DNA from: Bradyrhizobium sp. dw_411
GTDB taxonomy: Bacteria > Pseudomonadota > Alphaproteobacteria > Rhizobiales > Xanthobacteraceae
Direction: 5' to 3'
DNA length: 64,000 nt
Assembly: GCF_018449695.1 (NCBI RefSeq)
Contig: NZ_JAAVUY010000011.1
Location: forward strand, 182,197-246,196
This document shows positions 45,181-53,714 of this stretch, in pieces. The translations under genes were made by a program, and so were the position numbers. The notes beneath the pieces were generated by a model that saw only the letters and a list, made by a program, of their open reading frames with translations, did no database searches and was not told the DNA's origin. Position 1 is the stretch's first letter. The number at the start of each line of letters is the position of its first letter.

Positions 45181-46104
45181 TCAGTTTCTTGTATAGGGCT
45201 TGCCATCGTCCGCCGGCGCAATCGCCTGGCCTCGTGAGCCAAGCAGGAGAATGAACGCGACTATGTAAGGCATCGAAACCCACAGCTGCGGCGGAACTGC
45301 CAACTGCAGGGTTTGAAAGCGAAACTGGGAGGCGTCCGCTACACCCAGCACAAGACAGATCATCAACGTGGCATAGGGATTCCATCGGCCCAGAACAACA
45401 GCCGCAAGAGCGATATATCCTCTGCCCGCGGTCATGTTGGTGATGAAATAATTTACCTCGGCGAGAGCCAGATCGGCGCCGCCAAGTCCGGCAAGGCCGC
45501 TGCCGATGATCACGGCCAAAATGCGAGTCCTCGTGACGTTGATGCCCAGCATATCGGCCATGCGTGCATTTTCACTCACGACGCGCGCAGCGAGGCCAGG
45601 CCCTGTCCGCCAAAGTACGAAACCTATCGCGAGCGGTGCGATGAGTACACCAAGGCTGAGAATGGTCTGGCTGGCAAGGATCGGTCCAATAACAGGCACG
45701 GACCCGATCCAGCTTCCATCGAAAACGGGAAACGGCTCCGTTCGGCTCGCATTGGGGCCAGACTGGACGCCAAAGATGACTTCCCGGCAGAACGACGAAA
45801 GCCCAAGGCCGAAAATATTGAACCCGATGCCGACTACGAGTTGATCCGCCTTGATGACGACCGTGAGGTAAGCCAGCATAAGACCGAAGATCATTCCGGC
45901 AAGAATGCCGGCCAGAACGCCAAGCACGAAACTGGAGGTCAGAGCTGTTACGACGTTCGCGGCCAGCGCGCCCATCAACATCAGCCCCTCGACACCGACA
46001 TTGATCACGCCGGCGCGCTCGCAGATCAAGGCACCAAGCGCAACATAGGCAAGCGGCGTGGCGAGCCGCAGGGCCGAAGCGATCAGTCCAAAGTCAAACA
46101 GCAT
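45181..46104 (-). CDS. BMP-type ABC importer permease (nucleoside/simple-sugar family, second subunit)
   Basis: A 307-residue permease of the RbsC-like family. ATPLAYVALGALICERAGVINVGVEG is the conserved entry, KADQLVVGIGFNIFGLGLSSF and GLAARVVSENARMADMLGINVTRTR follow, the latter being the ATPase-coupling region. It is the last gene of the nine-gene operon and starts 9 nt after the stop of the first permease. With 46114-47196 it forms the pore of a nucleoside-like importer. Confidence 0.9.
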   Translation of the reverse strand: MLFDFGLIASALRLATPLAYVALGALICERAGVINVGVEGLMLMGALAANVVTALTSSFVLGVLAGILAGMIFGLMLAYLTVVIKADQLVVGIGFNIFGLGLSSFCREVIFGVQSGPNASRTEPFPVFDGSWIGSVPVIGPILASQTILSLGVLIAPLAIGFVLWRTGPGLAARVVSENARMADMLGINVTRTRILAVIIGSGLAGLGGADLALAEVNYFITNMTAGRGYIALAAVVLGRWNPYATLMICLVLGVADASQFRFQTLQLAVPPQLWVSMPYIVAFILLLGSRGQAIAPADDGKPYTRN

Positions 46105-46113
46105 TTCGGGTCC

Positions 46114-47196
46114 TCAGCCGGCCGACTGTCGCGCGCGTTGCACGGCCAGAGCCGTACCCGCCGCAACGAACATGATAAGGACGCCTTGGGCTGCGAACAT
46201 CGTCGAGCTCGGCACCTGCAACGAGCGCTGCAGATAGCTCATTCCAGTGATGCCTGCGCCAAAGAACACCGCCGAAGGAATCATTGCGATCGAATTATGC
46301 AGCGCGAGGAAACTGACGCCGATCGCGAGATACCCGTACCCGGGCGAAAAGCCATCGATGAGCCGGCCGTGTACGCCAAGCACTTCGACAGACCCCGCAA
46401 GGCCAGCAAATCCGCCAGCAAGCAGCATCGCCAGCACAATCATCCTGTTAATGCTCCATCCCTGGCTGCGTGCAGCGAACGGGTTGAAACGAACGACCTG
46501 CAAAACGAAGCCTAGCGTGGTTCGGGAGAAGAATAACCCAACCAGCAGAGCCGAAAGCAGAGCAATGATAAACCCGGCATGGAGCGGAATGCCGGCAATC
46601 AGTTTGGGCAGTTGCACGCTCGCGGGAATACGTTCGCTCTCCCGGAAGGTGGCGGAGGATGCGGCCATCGGCCCGGATACCAGGACGCTGACAAATGCCA
46701 GCGCAATGTAGTTGAGAAGAATGGTCGTAACGAGCTCGTTGCTTTTAAAGAAAGCACGGCAGAAACCGGCGATACCGCTCCAGATGGCGCCAGCGATGAA
46801 GCCCGCAAATAGCGAAATCAATGTCAGCAAAGAGCCAGACACGATCGGCTGAAGATAGATGGCGCTTGCCGCCGATGCTGCGGCGCCCATCTGCAACTGT
46901 CCTTCGGCGCCGATATTGACGAGGCCGGCACGGTAAGCAACACCGACCGCAAGACCCGCGAGCAATAACGTGGTCGCTTTCACCAGCGTGACGCCGGTCG
47001 CGTAGGTGTTACCGAATGCGCCGTCGACAATCGTACTCGCGGCAGCCAACGGGTTGGCACCTGCGATCCATACCAGAATGGCTGTGGTCGCAAGCGCCGC
47101 CGCGATGCCCGCGAGCGGCAGGACCGCGAAACCGACGCGCCGGTTTCCGGCAAAGGCAGGCCAGGTGAACGCCGGGAAATAGCTGCTAAGCGGCAT
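46114..47196 (-). CDS. BMP-type ABC importer permease (first subunit)
   Basis: A 360-residue permease of the YufP-like family, longer at the N-terminus than its partner. VKATTLLLAGLAVGVAYRAGLVNIGAEGQLQMGA is the signature region and RSQGWSINRMIVLAMLLAGGFAGLAGSVEVLGVHG the coupling helix and crossing. ATG 47196 has GGAGG 5 nt upstream and overlaps the ATPase gene by 11 nt; the in-frame GTG at 47202 would sit on the Shine-Dalgarno. Confidence 0.9.
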   Translation of the reverse strand: MPLSSYFPAFTWPAFAGNRRVGFAVLPLAGIAAALATTAILVWIAGANPLAAASTIVDGAFGNTYATGVTLVKATTLLLAGLAVGVAYRAGLVNIGAEGQLQMGAAASAASAIYLQPIVSGSLLTLISLFAGFIAGAIWSGIAGFCRAFFKSNELVTTILLNYIALAFVSVLVSGPMAASSATFRESERIPASVQLPKLIAGIPLHAGFIIALLSALLVGLFFSRTTLGFVLQVVRFNPFAARSQGWSINRMIVLAMLLAGGFAGLAGSVEVLGVHGRLIDGFSPGYGYLAIGVSFLALHNSIAMIPSAVFFGAGITGMSYLQRSLQVPSSTMFAAQGVLIMFVAAGTALAVQRARQSAG

Positions 47197-48706
47197 GTTC
47201 ACCTCCGGCTCCGCCCATCAGCAGCCCGAGCCTTTCAGAACTCGCCTCATCGGGAGAAAGTTCGCCCGAGACGCTACCGCGAAAGAAGACGAGGATTCTG
47301 TCCGAAAGCGATCTGATTTCGTCAAGGTCGCCCGAGAGCAGAAGCACGGCCCCATTCTCGTTCCGGACGCGGCGAACACTATCCCACACCCACGCCGTGG
47401 CCCCGACATCGAGTCCCCGGGATGGATTGCACACGATGAGAAGCCTGGGGTTCCGATCAAGCACACGCGCCAGGATCAGTTTTTGCTGATTGCCGCCCGA
47501 AAGCTTTTCCGCGGCCGTCTCGGGACGGGGCGGCTGAATGCGATAGCGCTCGATCAATCTCGACGCGTGACGTGCGGAGGCCTGAAACCGGCGGAGACCG
47601 AAGCGCGACATTCCACGTCGCTCAAGCACTTCAAAGCTGAGATTGTCGGCCACCGACATGACACCTGCGAGCCCGTCCCGGTGCCTGTCCGGGGGCACAT
47701 ACCCAATGCGGTCATCCCGGATGAGTTTTCGGGTCTCGCCAAAGCCAACGTGAGTGCCATCAATGGTAATTCGGCCTTCCGTTGCCTGGCGCAGCCCGAC
47801 GATGGCCTCGATCAGATCCTCCTGACCGTTGCCTGCAACACCGGCAATGCCGACGATTTCCCCTTCGCTTACCGTCAAAGAGACACGGCGGACGATCTGC
47901 CGCCTGTCCTCTTCGACCGAAACATTGTCGACCTCAAGCACGGTCTTGCGGACTCGACCCGGCGTTTCCTCGGTTGCGGCCACAATGGACGGCAAGACAC
48001 CGACCATTAGTTCGGCAAGTTGCGCCGGCGTCGTTTCGGCCGGCACGACACTGGCGACCAGGCGGCCTCTCTTCAAGATTGTGATCGCCTGCGAATGGGC
48101 AATGGCTTCGCGAAGAAAGTGGGTGATCATAACAATCGCCTTGCCTTGATCCGCAAGACGGCGAATGAGAACAAAGAATGCATCGCTTTCCGCGGGAGTG
48201 AGAACGTCTGTCGGTTCGTCGAAAATGATCAGCCTGGCGCCGCTGAGCAGTGTGCGGACGATCTCGAGCTGCTTCTGCGCGCCGAGGCTTATCGATTGAG
48301 CCTTGGCATCGAGGTCGAGCTTGAACCCGCAGTCGGCGGCGATTTGTTCGACCTCGCCGCGCAACGCCTTCATCTTGATAATCGTTCGTTGACCGCCGGC
48401 TCTTGCGGCAATGATGTTTTCCAGCACGGTGAGATGGCCGGCAATCATCGGGTGCTGGCTCACCAGCGCGATACCGAGCGCGATGGCATGTTTTGGAGAA
48501 TCGATGCTGACAGGATGGCCGTCGATCGAAATCGAGCCGGCGTCCGGATTCAGCAGGCCGGCAAGGATGCGAACCAGCGTCGTCTTGCCGGCGCCATTCT
48601 CGCCGAGCAACGTGTGGATTTTACCCGATTGAAAACTGACCGTGATGGCGTCGTTTGCGGCAATCCCTCCGAACCGCTTGGTGACGTCCTGCAATCGCAC
48701 ATGCAT
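47186..48706 (-). CDS. BMP-type ABC importer ATPase with two ABC domains
   Basis: A 506-residue double ABC ATPase (YufO/RbsA-like). Domain 1: Walker A GENGAGKT at residues 35-42, signature SLGAQKQLEIVRTL, Walker B LIIFDEPTDVLTP and ITHFL. Domain 2 has the usual degenerate P-loop GVAGNGQED, with LSGGNQQKLILARVL and a weak Walker B (LLIVCNPSRGLDV). The Cys-Asn in place of Asp-Glu there is common in this family's non-hydrolysing site. ATG 48706 drops a 19-residue non-conserved extension. A perfect 12-bp hairpin separates it from the binding-protein gene. Confidence 0.92.
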   Translation of the reverse strand: MHVRLQDVTKRFGGIAANDAITVSFQSGKIHTLLGENGAGKTTLVRILAGLLNPDAGSISIDGHPVSIDSPKHAIALGIALVSQHPMIAGHLTVLENIIAARAGGQRTIIKMKALRGEVEQIAADCGFKLDLDAKAQSISLGAQKQLEIVRTLLSGARLIIFDEPTDVLTPAESDAFFVLIRRLADQGKAIVMITHFLREAIAHSQAITILKRGRLVASVVPAETTPAQLAELMVGVLPSIVAATEETPGRVRKTVLEVDNVSVEEDRRQIVRRVSLTVSEGEIVGIAGVAGNGQEDLIEAIVGLRQATEGRITIDGTHVGFGETRKLIRDDRIGYVPPDRHRDGLAGVMSVADNLSFEVLERRGMSRFGLRRFQASARHASRLIERYRIQPPRPETAAEKLSGGNQQKLILARVLDRNPRLLIVCNPSRGLDVGATAWVWDSVRRVRNENGAVLLLSGDLDEIRSLSDRILVFFRGSVSGELSPDEASSERLGLLMGGAGGEHAA

Positions 48707-48724
48707 TCGGAAAGTCTCTCGTAT

Positions 48725-48756
48725 GGTGGTATCCGCGAGGTCCTGCGGATACCACC
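48725..48756 (-). other. Intercistronic stem-loop after the BMP binding-protein gene
   Basis: GGTGGTATCCGC (48725-48736) and GCGGATACCACC (48745-48756) are a perfect 12-bp inverted repeat with an 8-nt loop, in the 63-nt gap between the binding-protein stop and the ATPase start. No T-run follows on the minus strand, so partial attenuation or 3'-end protection is likelier than full termination. Confidence 0.65.
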
Positions 48757-48769
48757 GGTTCATGAGATG

Positions 48770-49750
48770 TTACGGCTTGTAGTCGGTGTCGGGGATGGTG
48801 ATCTTTCCGTCCTTGATCTCGGTCATGACCGCGTTGATCTTGGCCTCGACTTCAGGCGTCAAATGGTGGAATGCGGCCAACTTGATGTAATCGTCCTTGG
48901 CCGTCAGGGTGTAGACCTTGGGCTCAAGCTTGCCGGCCGAATAAAGATCGCCGATCTGCGCGTAGACCTTGGGGAAGTTCAGCATCACGCTGGTCAGCAT
49001 TTGGTCAGGCGCCATGGCCTCCTCGTCGGAGTACATGCCGATGGTGGCGACCTTCTCCTGCTTGATCGCTTCGGTTACGCCGAGGCCCGCGGTATCCGCC
49101 CAGGCGACGACCAGGTCGACGCCTTGCGAAATCTGGGCCAGCGTCAACTGCTTCGCCTTGGCGGCGTCAGTAAACGATCCGACCCAGGAAACGATTACCT
49201 TGGCATTGGGGTTGACGTGCTTCACGCCCTCCATGAATCCGGCGATCGCTTGAGTGAAGGCCGGAATTACGTCGGCGCAAACGACGCCGACCTTGTTCGA
49301 CTTGGTCGAGAGTCCTGCGGTGACGCCGGCCAGATAACCGACTTCCTGCCACTTGAAGGCCCAGCCATTGACGTTCGGAAGACCTTTGGTGCTCGCCAGC
49401 GCGGACACGACCGAAAAGGTCGTTTTCGGGAAATTCGGCGCGGCATCGAGCACCGCCGAGGCGTAGCCGCTGCTATGGGCGATCACGAGATTGGAGCCGC
49501 GTGAAGCGAAGTCTGCGAGAATTTCGGGCGCCTTGTCGTAAGTAGCCTCCTCCGCATAATTGCTTTTCCAGCCGTGCTTCTTGGCAGCCGCGTCAAACCC
49601 GGCATAGCCGGGCGGATCCCAATTACCCTCGGATACTTTCTGGGTGAAAAGCGCGGACGCCTTGACGTCCGCAGCCGCGGCCGGAAGCGAGAAAGCGCAC
49701 GATGAGGCCAGCGCAACAAGCAACGCATAATGTCGTAACTTCGTGGTCAT
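48770..49750 (-). CDS. BMP-family (PnrA-like) ABC substrate-binding protein
   Basis: A 326-residue periplasmic protein of the basic-membrane-protein/Med family. It has a signal peptide (LLVALASSCAFSLPAAAA, no lipobox Cys at the cleavage site), then SALFTQKVSEGNWDPPGYAG, VIAHSSGYASAVLDAAPNFP and KWQEVGYLAGVTAGLSTKSNKVG, which are family landmarks. Relatives bind purine nucleosides or related bases. ATG 49750 has GGAG 6 nt upstream. It follows hyuB by 39 nt and precedes the ATPase across the hairpin. Confidence 0.9.
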   Translation of the reverse strand: MTTKLRHYALLVALASSCAFSLPAAAADVKASALFTQKVSEGNWDPPGYAGFDAAAKKHGWKSNYAEEATYDKAPEILADFASRGSNLVIAHSSGYASAVLDAAPNFPKTTFSVVSALASTKGLPNVNGWAFKWQEVGYLAGVTAGLSTKSNKVGVVCADVIPAFTQAIAGFMEGVKHVNPNAKVIVSWVGSFTDAAKAKQLTLAQISQGVDLVVAWADTAGLGVTEAIKQEKVATIGMYSDEEAMAPDQMLTSVMLNFPKVYAQIGDLYSAGKLEPKVYTLTAKDDYIKLAAFHHLTPEVEAKINAVMTEIKDGKITIPDTDYKP

Positions 49751-49789
49751 ATTCATCTCCGTGTTGGGGTGAATGCTGAATACTTTCGA

Positions 49790-51637
49790 CTAGGCGACTT
49801 TGCTTCGCTCTATGATAGTGACGGTCTCTCCAAGGGGGTGGACCTCGCCGAAGCCGTACCCTCTGTTGACTTTCCTCCCTGAAAGTTCGTGGCGTTTGGC
49901 CAGCGTCGCTGGTGTATCGATGTGAAAACGTCCCTGTTGCGCGTCATCTCGAAGGACGATCACGCCATAAACGTCGCGGGCTTTCTCAGGCGATACCCAG
50001 CCATCTTCCACATCGGCGAGCACGAGCGCCGGGTCGCGCTTCAGCGGATTGCCAAATCCGCCACCGCCGTTCGACCGGTAGATCACATGGTCACCGGGCG
50101 AGAGCGTGATACCCATCGCGTGCATGCCAAGGTGGGTTTCTTCGCTGTCCGCATTCCGGTGCAGATTGAGGATATTGGCCCCGCCATTGGTGCCACCGGC
50201 CAGGCCGAACGGCGTCACCTCCCCGCGATCGCCATGCATGGTCATGGTAATCTCGCCGAGCGCCTTGAAGCTGCGATCGATCCCCAATCCGCCACGATAC
50301 TCACCGTCGCCGCTGGAGTCCTTCACAGCCTCGCAATGCGTGTACAGCAGCGGGTACCAGCGCTCGAGAATTTCAACCGGCTGGTTCGTGGCCCCGCCGA
50401 TGAAGATCATCATCTGGAAGGAATTGCCGTCCTTGTAGCTGCGGGCCCCCTGGCCGCCTTCGTTCCAGAGATAGTTGACAAAGGGCCTGCCGGTTTTCGG
50501 ATGAACGCCGCCGATGCACAAATTGGCGAGATTGATCCCGGCCGCATACATGCGTCGCGGATTGACCGACGAGAAGGCCTGCGCCCAGCACGCCATCGTC
50601 ACCGCAGCAACTTTCTCATACGCGCCGCAGGCGTAACCGGAGACCGGCGTCGGCTCGACGATATCGACGCAACTGCCGGGGGTCGAGATAACTTCGATAC
50701 CGCGCGACAGGCCGCGGTTGAGCGGCGCCAAATGCGGAAAGCAATGCAGCGTACCGTCAAAGATCGCGGTCTCAAGCGAGCCGCGCGGAAAGCCGAACGG
50801 GCCGCGTGGCGCGGGGTCGCTGCCGCGATAATCGAAGCTGACCCGGTCACCTGCGATCGTCATCTTGCAGTGGACACGAATCCGCGGCTGATCGGGATGC
50901 ATCACGTCACGGTCGGAAAAATCCTCGAACTCAAATGTTCCGTCGGGTAGTTCAGCGACCTCTTTCCGAAACATGGTTTCGGTGTATTCGATCACGTCAT
51001 CGAACAATTGCTCGACGACATCGATACCATGCCGATCGAGCATGTCGCACAGGCGCTCTTCCATGAGGATGCCCGAACGATACTGCGCATAGACGTCTGC
51101 GAGCCGCTCGCGTCCGTTCCGCATGTTGTATTCGATCAGCGTGACGACGGTCCGGTCGAGCTCTTCGCCGCGGAAAATCTTCATCGGCGGGATTCGGATC
51201 CCTTCGGAATAGCAATCCACCGCACGCGGATTGAAACTGCCCGGAAGGGCGCCGCCAACATCAGGCCAATGGCCGGTGCTGCAGTTGAAAGCCACAACCT
51301 CGCCCTTGTAGAAAATCGGGCGGATCAGCTTCACGTCGTTGGTGTGGATGCCGCCTGAATAGGGATCGTTGAAGATGTAGACGTCACCGGGATCCATGAC
51401 CGGAAACCAGTCCTTGATCACCGCGACCGAAGGCTCGAACGAGCCGATATGCGGGGCCTGATCGCGGTTGCCATGCGCGATCAGATGGCCCTTCCGGTTC
51501 AGGATCGCGCAGGAATGATCGTGGCCCTCGCTGATCGTCGCGGCATACGCCAGCCGCGCGATCATCTCGCTGCCTTCGTCGCACATGTTGCTCAGCGCGT
51601 TGCGGAGGACTTCAAAGGTTATCGGATCGAGTTTCAT
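49790..51637 (-). CDS. hyuB: Hydantoinase/oxoprolinase family protein, HyuB-type subunit (second pair)
   Basis: A 615-residue hydantoinase_B protein. LDPITFEVLRNALSNMCDEG, NRKGHLIAHGNRDQAPHIGS, PGDVYIFNDPYSGGIHTNDV, and CSTGHWPDVGGALPGSFNPR are family motifs; the C-terminal YRSNGGGGFGNPLKRDPALV continues into an extra region of about 70 residues absent in the first HyuB. ATG 51637 is 2 nt after the hyuA stop. The longer C-terminus resembles acetone-carboxylase-alpha-like or N-methylhydantoinase B forms; sequence alone does not decide. It is sandwiched between a molybdenum hydroxylase and a nucleoside-type importer. Confidence 0.9.
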   Translation of the reverse strand: MKLDPITFEVLRNALSNMCDEGSEMIARLAYAATISEGHDHSCAILNRKGHLIAHGNRDQAPHIGSFEPSVAVIKDWFPVMDPGDVYIFNDPYSGGIHTNDVKLIRPIFYKGEVVAFNCSTGHWPDVGGALPGSFNPRAVDCYSEGIRIPPMKIFRGEELDRTVVTLIEYNMRNGRERLADVYAQYRSGILMEERLCDMLDRHGIDVVEQLFDDVIEYTETMFRKEVAELPDGTFEFEDFSDRDVMHPDQPRIRVHCKMTIAGDRVSFDYRGSDPAPRGPFGFPRGSLETAIFDGTLHCFPHLAPLNRGLSRGIEVISTPGSCVDIVEPTPVSGYACGAYEKVAAVTMACWAQAFSSVNPRRMYAAGINLANLCIGGVHPKTGRPFVNYLWNEGGQGARSYKDGNSFQMMIFIGGATNQPVEILERWYPLLYTHCEAVKDSSGDGEYRGGLGIDRSFKALGEITMTMHGDRGEVTPFGLAGGTNGGANILNLHRNADSEETHLGMHAMGITLSPGDHVIYRSNGGGGFGNPLKRDPALVLADVEDGWVSPEKARDVYGVIVLRDDAQQGRFHIDTPATLAKRHELSGRKVNRGYGFGEVHPLGETVTIIERSKVA

Positions 51638-51639
51638 GG

Positions 51640-53688
51640 TCAGCTCACTTGGCAAAGGAGATTCAGGCGCTCGTCAACCGTTGCCCTGGAGCCCGGATCG
51701 AGTAGCGTGGTGGTATCGTTCTGTTCGATGATCGCGGGGCCCACGACGGAAAATCCGGCCGGCAGTTCGGGCCGGCGGTAGATCGGCGTGTCGAGCCAGC
51801 CTGAGCCTTCGAAATAGACCTTGCGGCTGCTAACGGGCTTCGGCTCGGCCTGCGGCTCATTGACGTAGATCGGATCGATTTCGATGGCACGGTCGCCTTC
51901 CGCGCTGATCCGGGCATTTACAAGCTCGAACTCGGAGACAACGTCATTGAAGGTAGAGCCGTAAATCGTCGCCTGGTGTCGCTTGTAGGCTTCAAAGATA
52001 CTTTCGATTGTCTGCGGGGTGATATCCGCCTCCGGCAGCGGAACGAGGATGCTTCCGGACACTTGGCCGTAATTGCGCACCTCGATGGAGCGGCGAAGGA
52101 TCATGTGGCCTTCACTGACCCCTTCCGCCTTCAGGCGCTCGCGGGCTTGCGTTTCGAGGTCCGCCACGACGGCCTGGATACGGCCGAGATTGTAGCGGCT
52201 GCTTGTCTCGAAAAGCGACTTCACGAAGTCATGGCGAACTTCGACAAAGAGGTTGCCAAGCGCAGATCCGCAGCCGGGGTAAAAGGGAACGATCACTTCT
52301 GGAATGCCAAGCTCGCGGGCCAGCCCGACGGCATGGAGCGGTCCGGCGCCACCGAATGCGACCAGCGAGAAGCCCCGAGGGTCGTGGCCGCGCTTGACCG
52401 ACAACAGCCGAATGCCGCTCGCCATGTTGGCACGCATGATGCGGAGCAGCCCGACGGCAGCGTCCGTAACTGAAAGGTTCAGCGGCTTGGCAATGCGCGC
52501 GATCGCCGCTTCGGCGAGATCGCGATTCATCGCAACTTTGCCGGCAAGACGGGTGTCGGGATCGAGGCGACCCAGCACAAGGTTCGCGTCGGTGACGGTC
52601 GGCTCGACGCCGCCTTGGCCATAGCACGCCGGCCCAGGCCGGGCGCCGGCGCTATCCGGGCCGACGCGAAGCGCGCCGCCGGCGTCAACGCGTGCGATCG
52701 AGCCACCACCGGCGCCGACCGTCGACACGTCCACGGCCGGAAAATTGATCGTGATGTTGAAATCCATATTCCATTCGGAACGGATCAGGGCCTGCCCACC
52801 GATCGATAAAGAAACGTCGGCGCTGGTTCCTCCGATATCGAGGTTGATGACGTTTGGACGCCCGGCCGACCGGCCGATATTGGCACCGGCGACCACACCG
52901 GCAGCAGGCCCGGACTGACAGATCCGCGCGGGCATGCGCCGCGCCGCATCAAGCGACATCAGACCGCCGCCGGAATGTGTGATGAGGGCGGGACCGGTGT
53001 ATCCGAATGCCTCGAGCCGTTCTGCCAATCTCGAAAGGTAACGTTCCAGCACCGGCCCCAGATAGGCGTTTGCTACCGTGGTGCTGGTACGCTCGAACTC
53101 GCGAATCTCGGGCAGGATTTCCGACGAAACGCAGATGTAATGATCAGGCAACTCGCGTTGTAGAAATTCCTTGGCCGCGGCCTCATTGATGCCGTTGACG
53201 TAGCTGTGCAGGAAACTGATCGCCACTGATTTGGTGTCCCGTTCCTTCAGGGCTTTGGCCGTCTGTCGAAGCCCGTCGATATCGATCGCCTCAAGCACCT
53301 CGCCGTCATAGGCGACGCGTTCCTTGACGCCGAGCGTATCGCGGCGGCTTACGAGCGCCGGTGCCGGATCCCAGTCGGAATCGTACAATGTCGGGCGCGA
53401 TGCGCGCGCGGCGTGCAAGACGTCCCGGAAACCGTGCGTGGTGAGTAGCGCCGTCCGTGCCCCGGTGCGCATGATGATGGTATTGGTCGCGATCGTGGTG
53501 CCGATCTTGATCAGCCGGATCTGATCCGGCGCAAGATTCAAGGCGGCGATGCCGTTGATCATGCCGTCGATGAAATCTGGCGGCGTCGACGGCGTCTTTG
53601 CGGATGTGACCTTGCCGCTTTCGACGTGATATCCAATCATGTCGGTGAAGGTGCCACCGACGTCTATGGCCACAATATATTCTGACAC
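51640..53688 (-). CDS. hyuA: Hydantoinase/oxoprolinase family protein, HyuA-type subunit (second pair)
   Basis: A 682-residue HyuA-type protein. DVGGTFTD is at residues 9-16, KIGTTIATNTIIMRTGARTA and SVAISFLHSYVNGINE lie in the N-terminal domain, NVINLDIGGTSADVSLSIGG in the central domain and VAFGGAGPLHAVGLARELG late. Start is GTG 53688 with GGAG 8 nt upstream. It lies 26 nt after the molybdenum-hydroxylase large-subunit gene and 2 nt before hyuB. With HyuB it likely uses ATP to open a cyclic amide; the upstream hydroxylase could generate that lactam. Confidence 0.9.
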   Translation of the reverse strand: MSEYIVAIDVGGTFTDMIGYHVESGKVTSAKTPSTPPDFIDGMINGIAALNLAPDQIRLIKIGTTIATNTIIMRTGARTALLTTHGFRDVLHAARASRPTLYDSDWDPAPALVSRRDTLGVKERVAYDGEVLEAIDIDGLRQTAKALKERDTKSVAISFLHSYVNGINEAAAKEFLQRELPDHYICVSSEILPEIREFERTSTTVANAYLGPVLERYLSRLAERLEAFGYTGPALITHSGGGLMSLDAARRMPARICQSGPAAGVVAGANIGRSAGRPNVINLDIGGTSADVSLSIGGQALIRSEWNMDFNITINFPAVDVSTVGAGGGSIARVDAGGALRVGPDSAGARPGPACYGQGGVEPTVTDANLVLGRLDPDTRLAGKVAMNRDLAEAAIARIAKPLNLSVTDAAVGLLRIMRANMASGIRLLSVKRGHDPRGFSLVAFGGAGPLHAVGLARELGIPEVIVPFYPGCGSALGNLFVEVRHDFVKSLFETSSRYNLGRIQAVVADLETQARERLKAEGVSEGHMILRRSIEVRNYGQVSGSILVPLPEADITPQTIESIFEAYKRHQATIYGSTFNDVVSEFELVNARISAEGDRAIEIDPIYVNEPQAEPKPVSSRKVYFEGSGWLDTPIYRRPELPAGFSVVGPAIIEQNDTTTLLDPGSRATVDERLNLLCQVS

Positions 53689-53714
53689 TCACGTTTCTCC
53701 GTTCAATATGCCGG

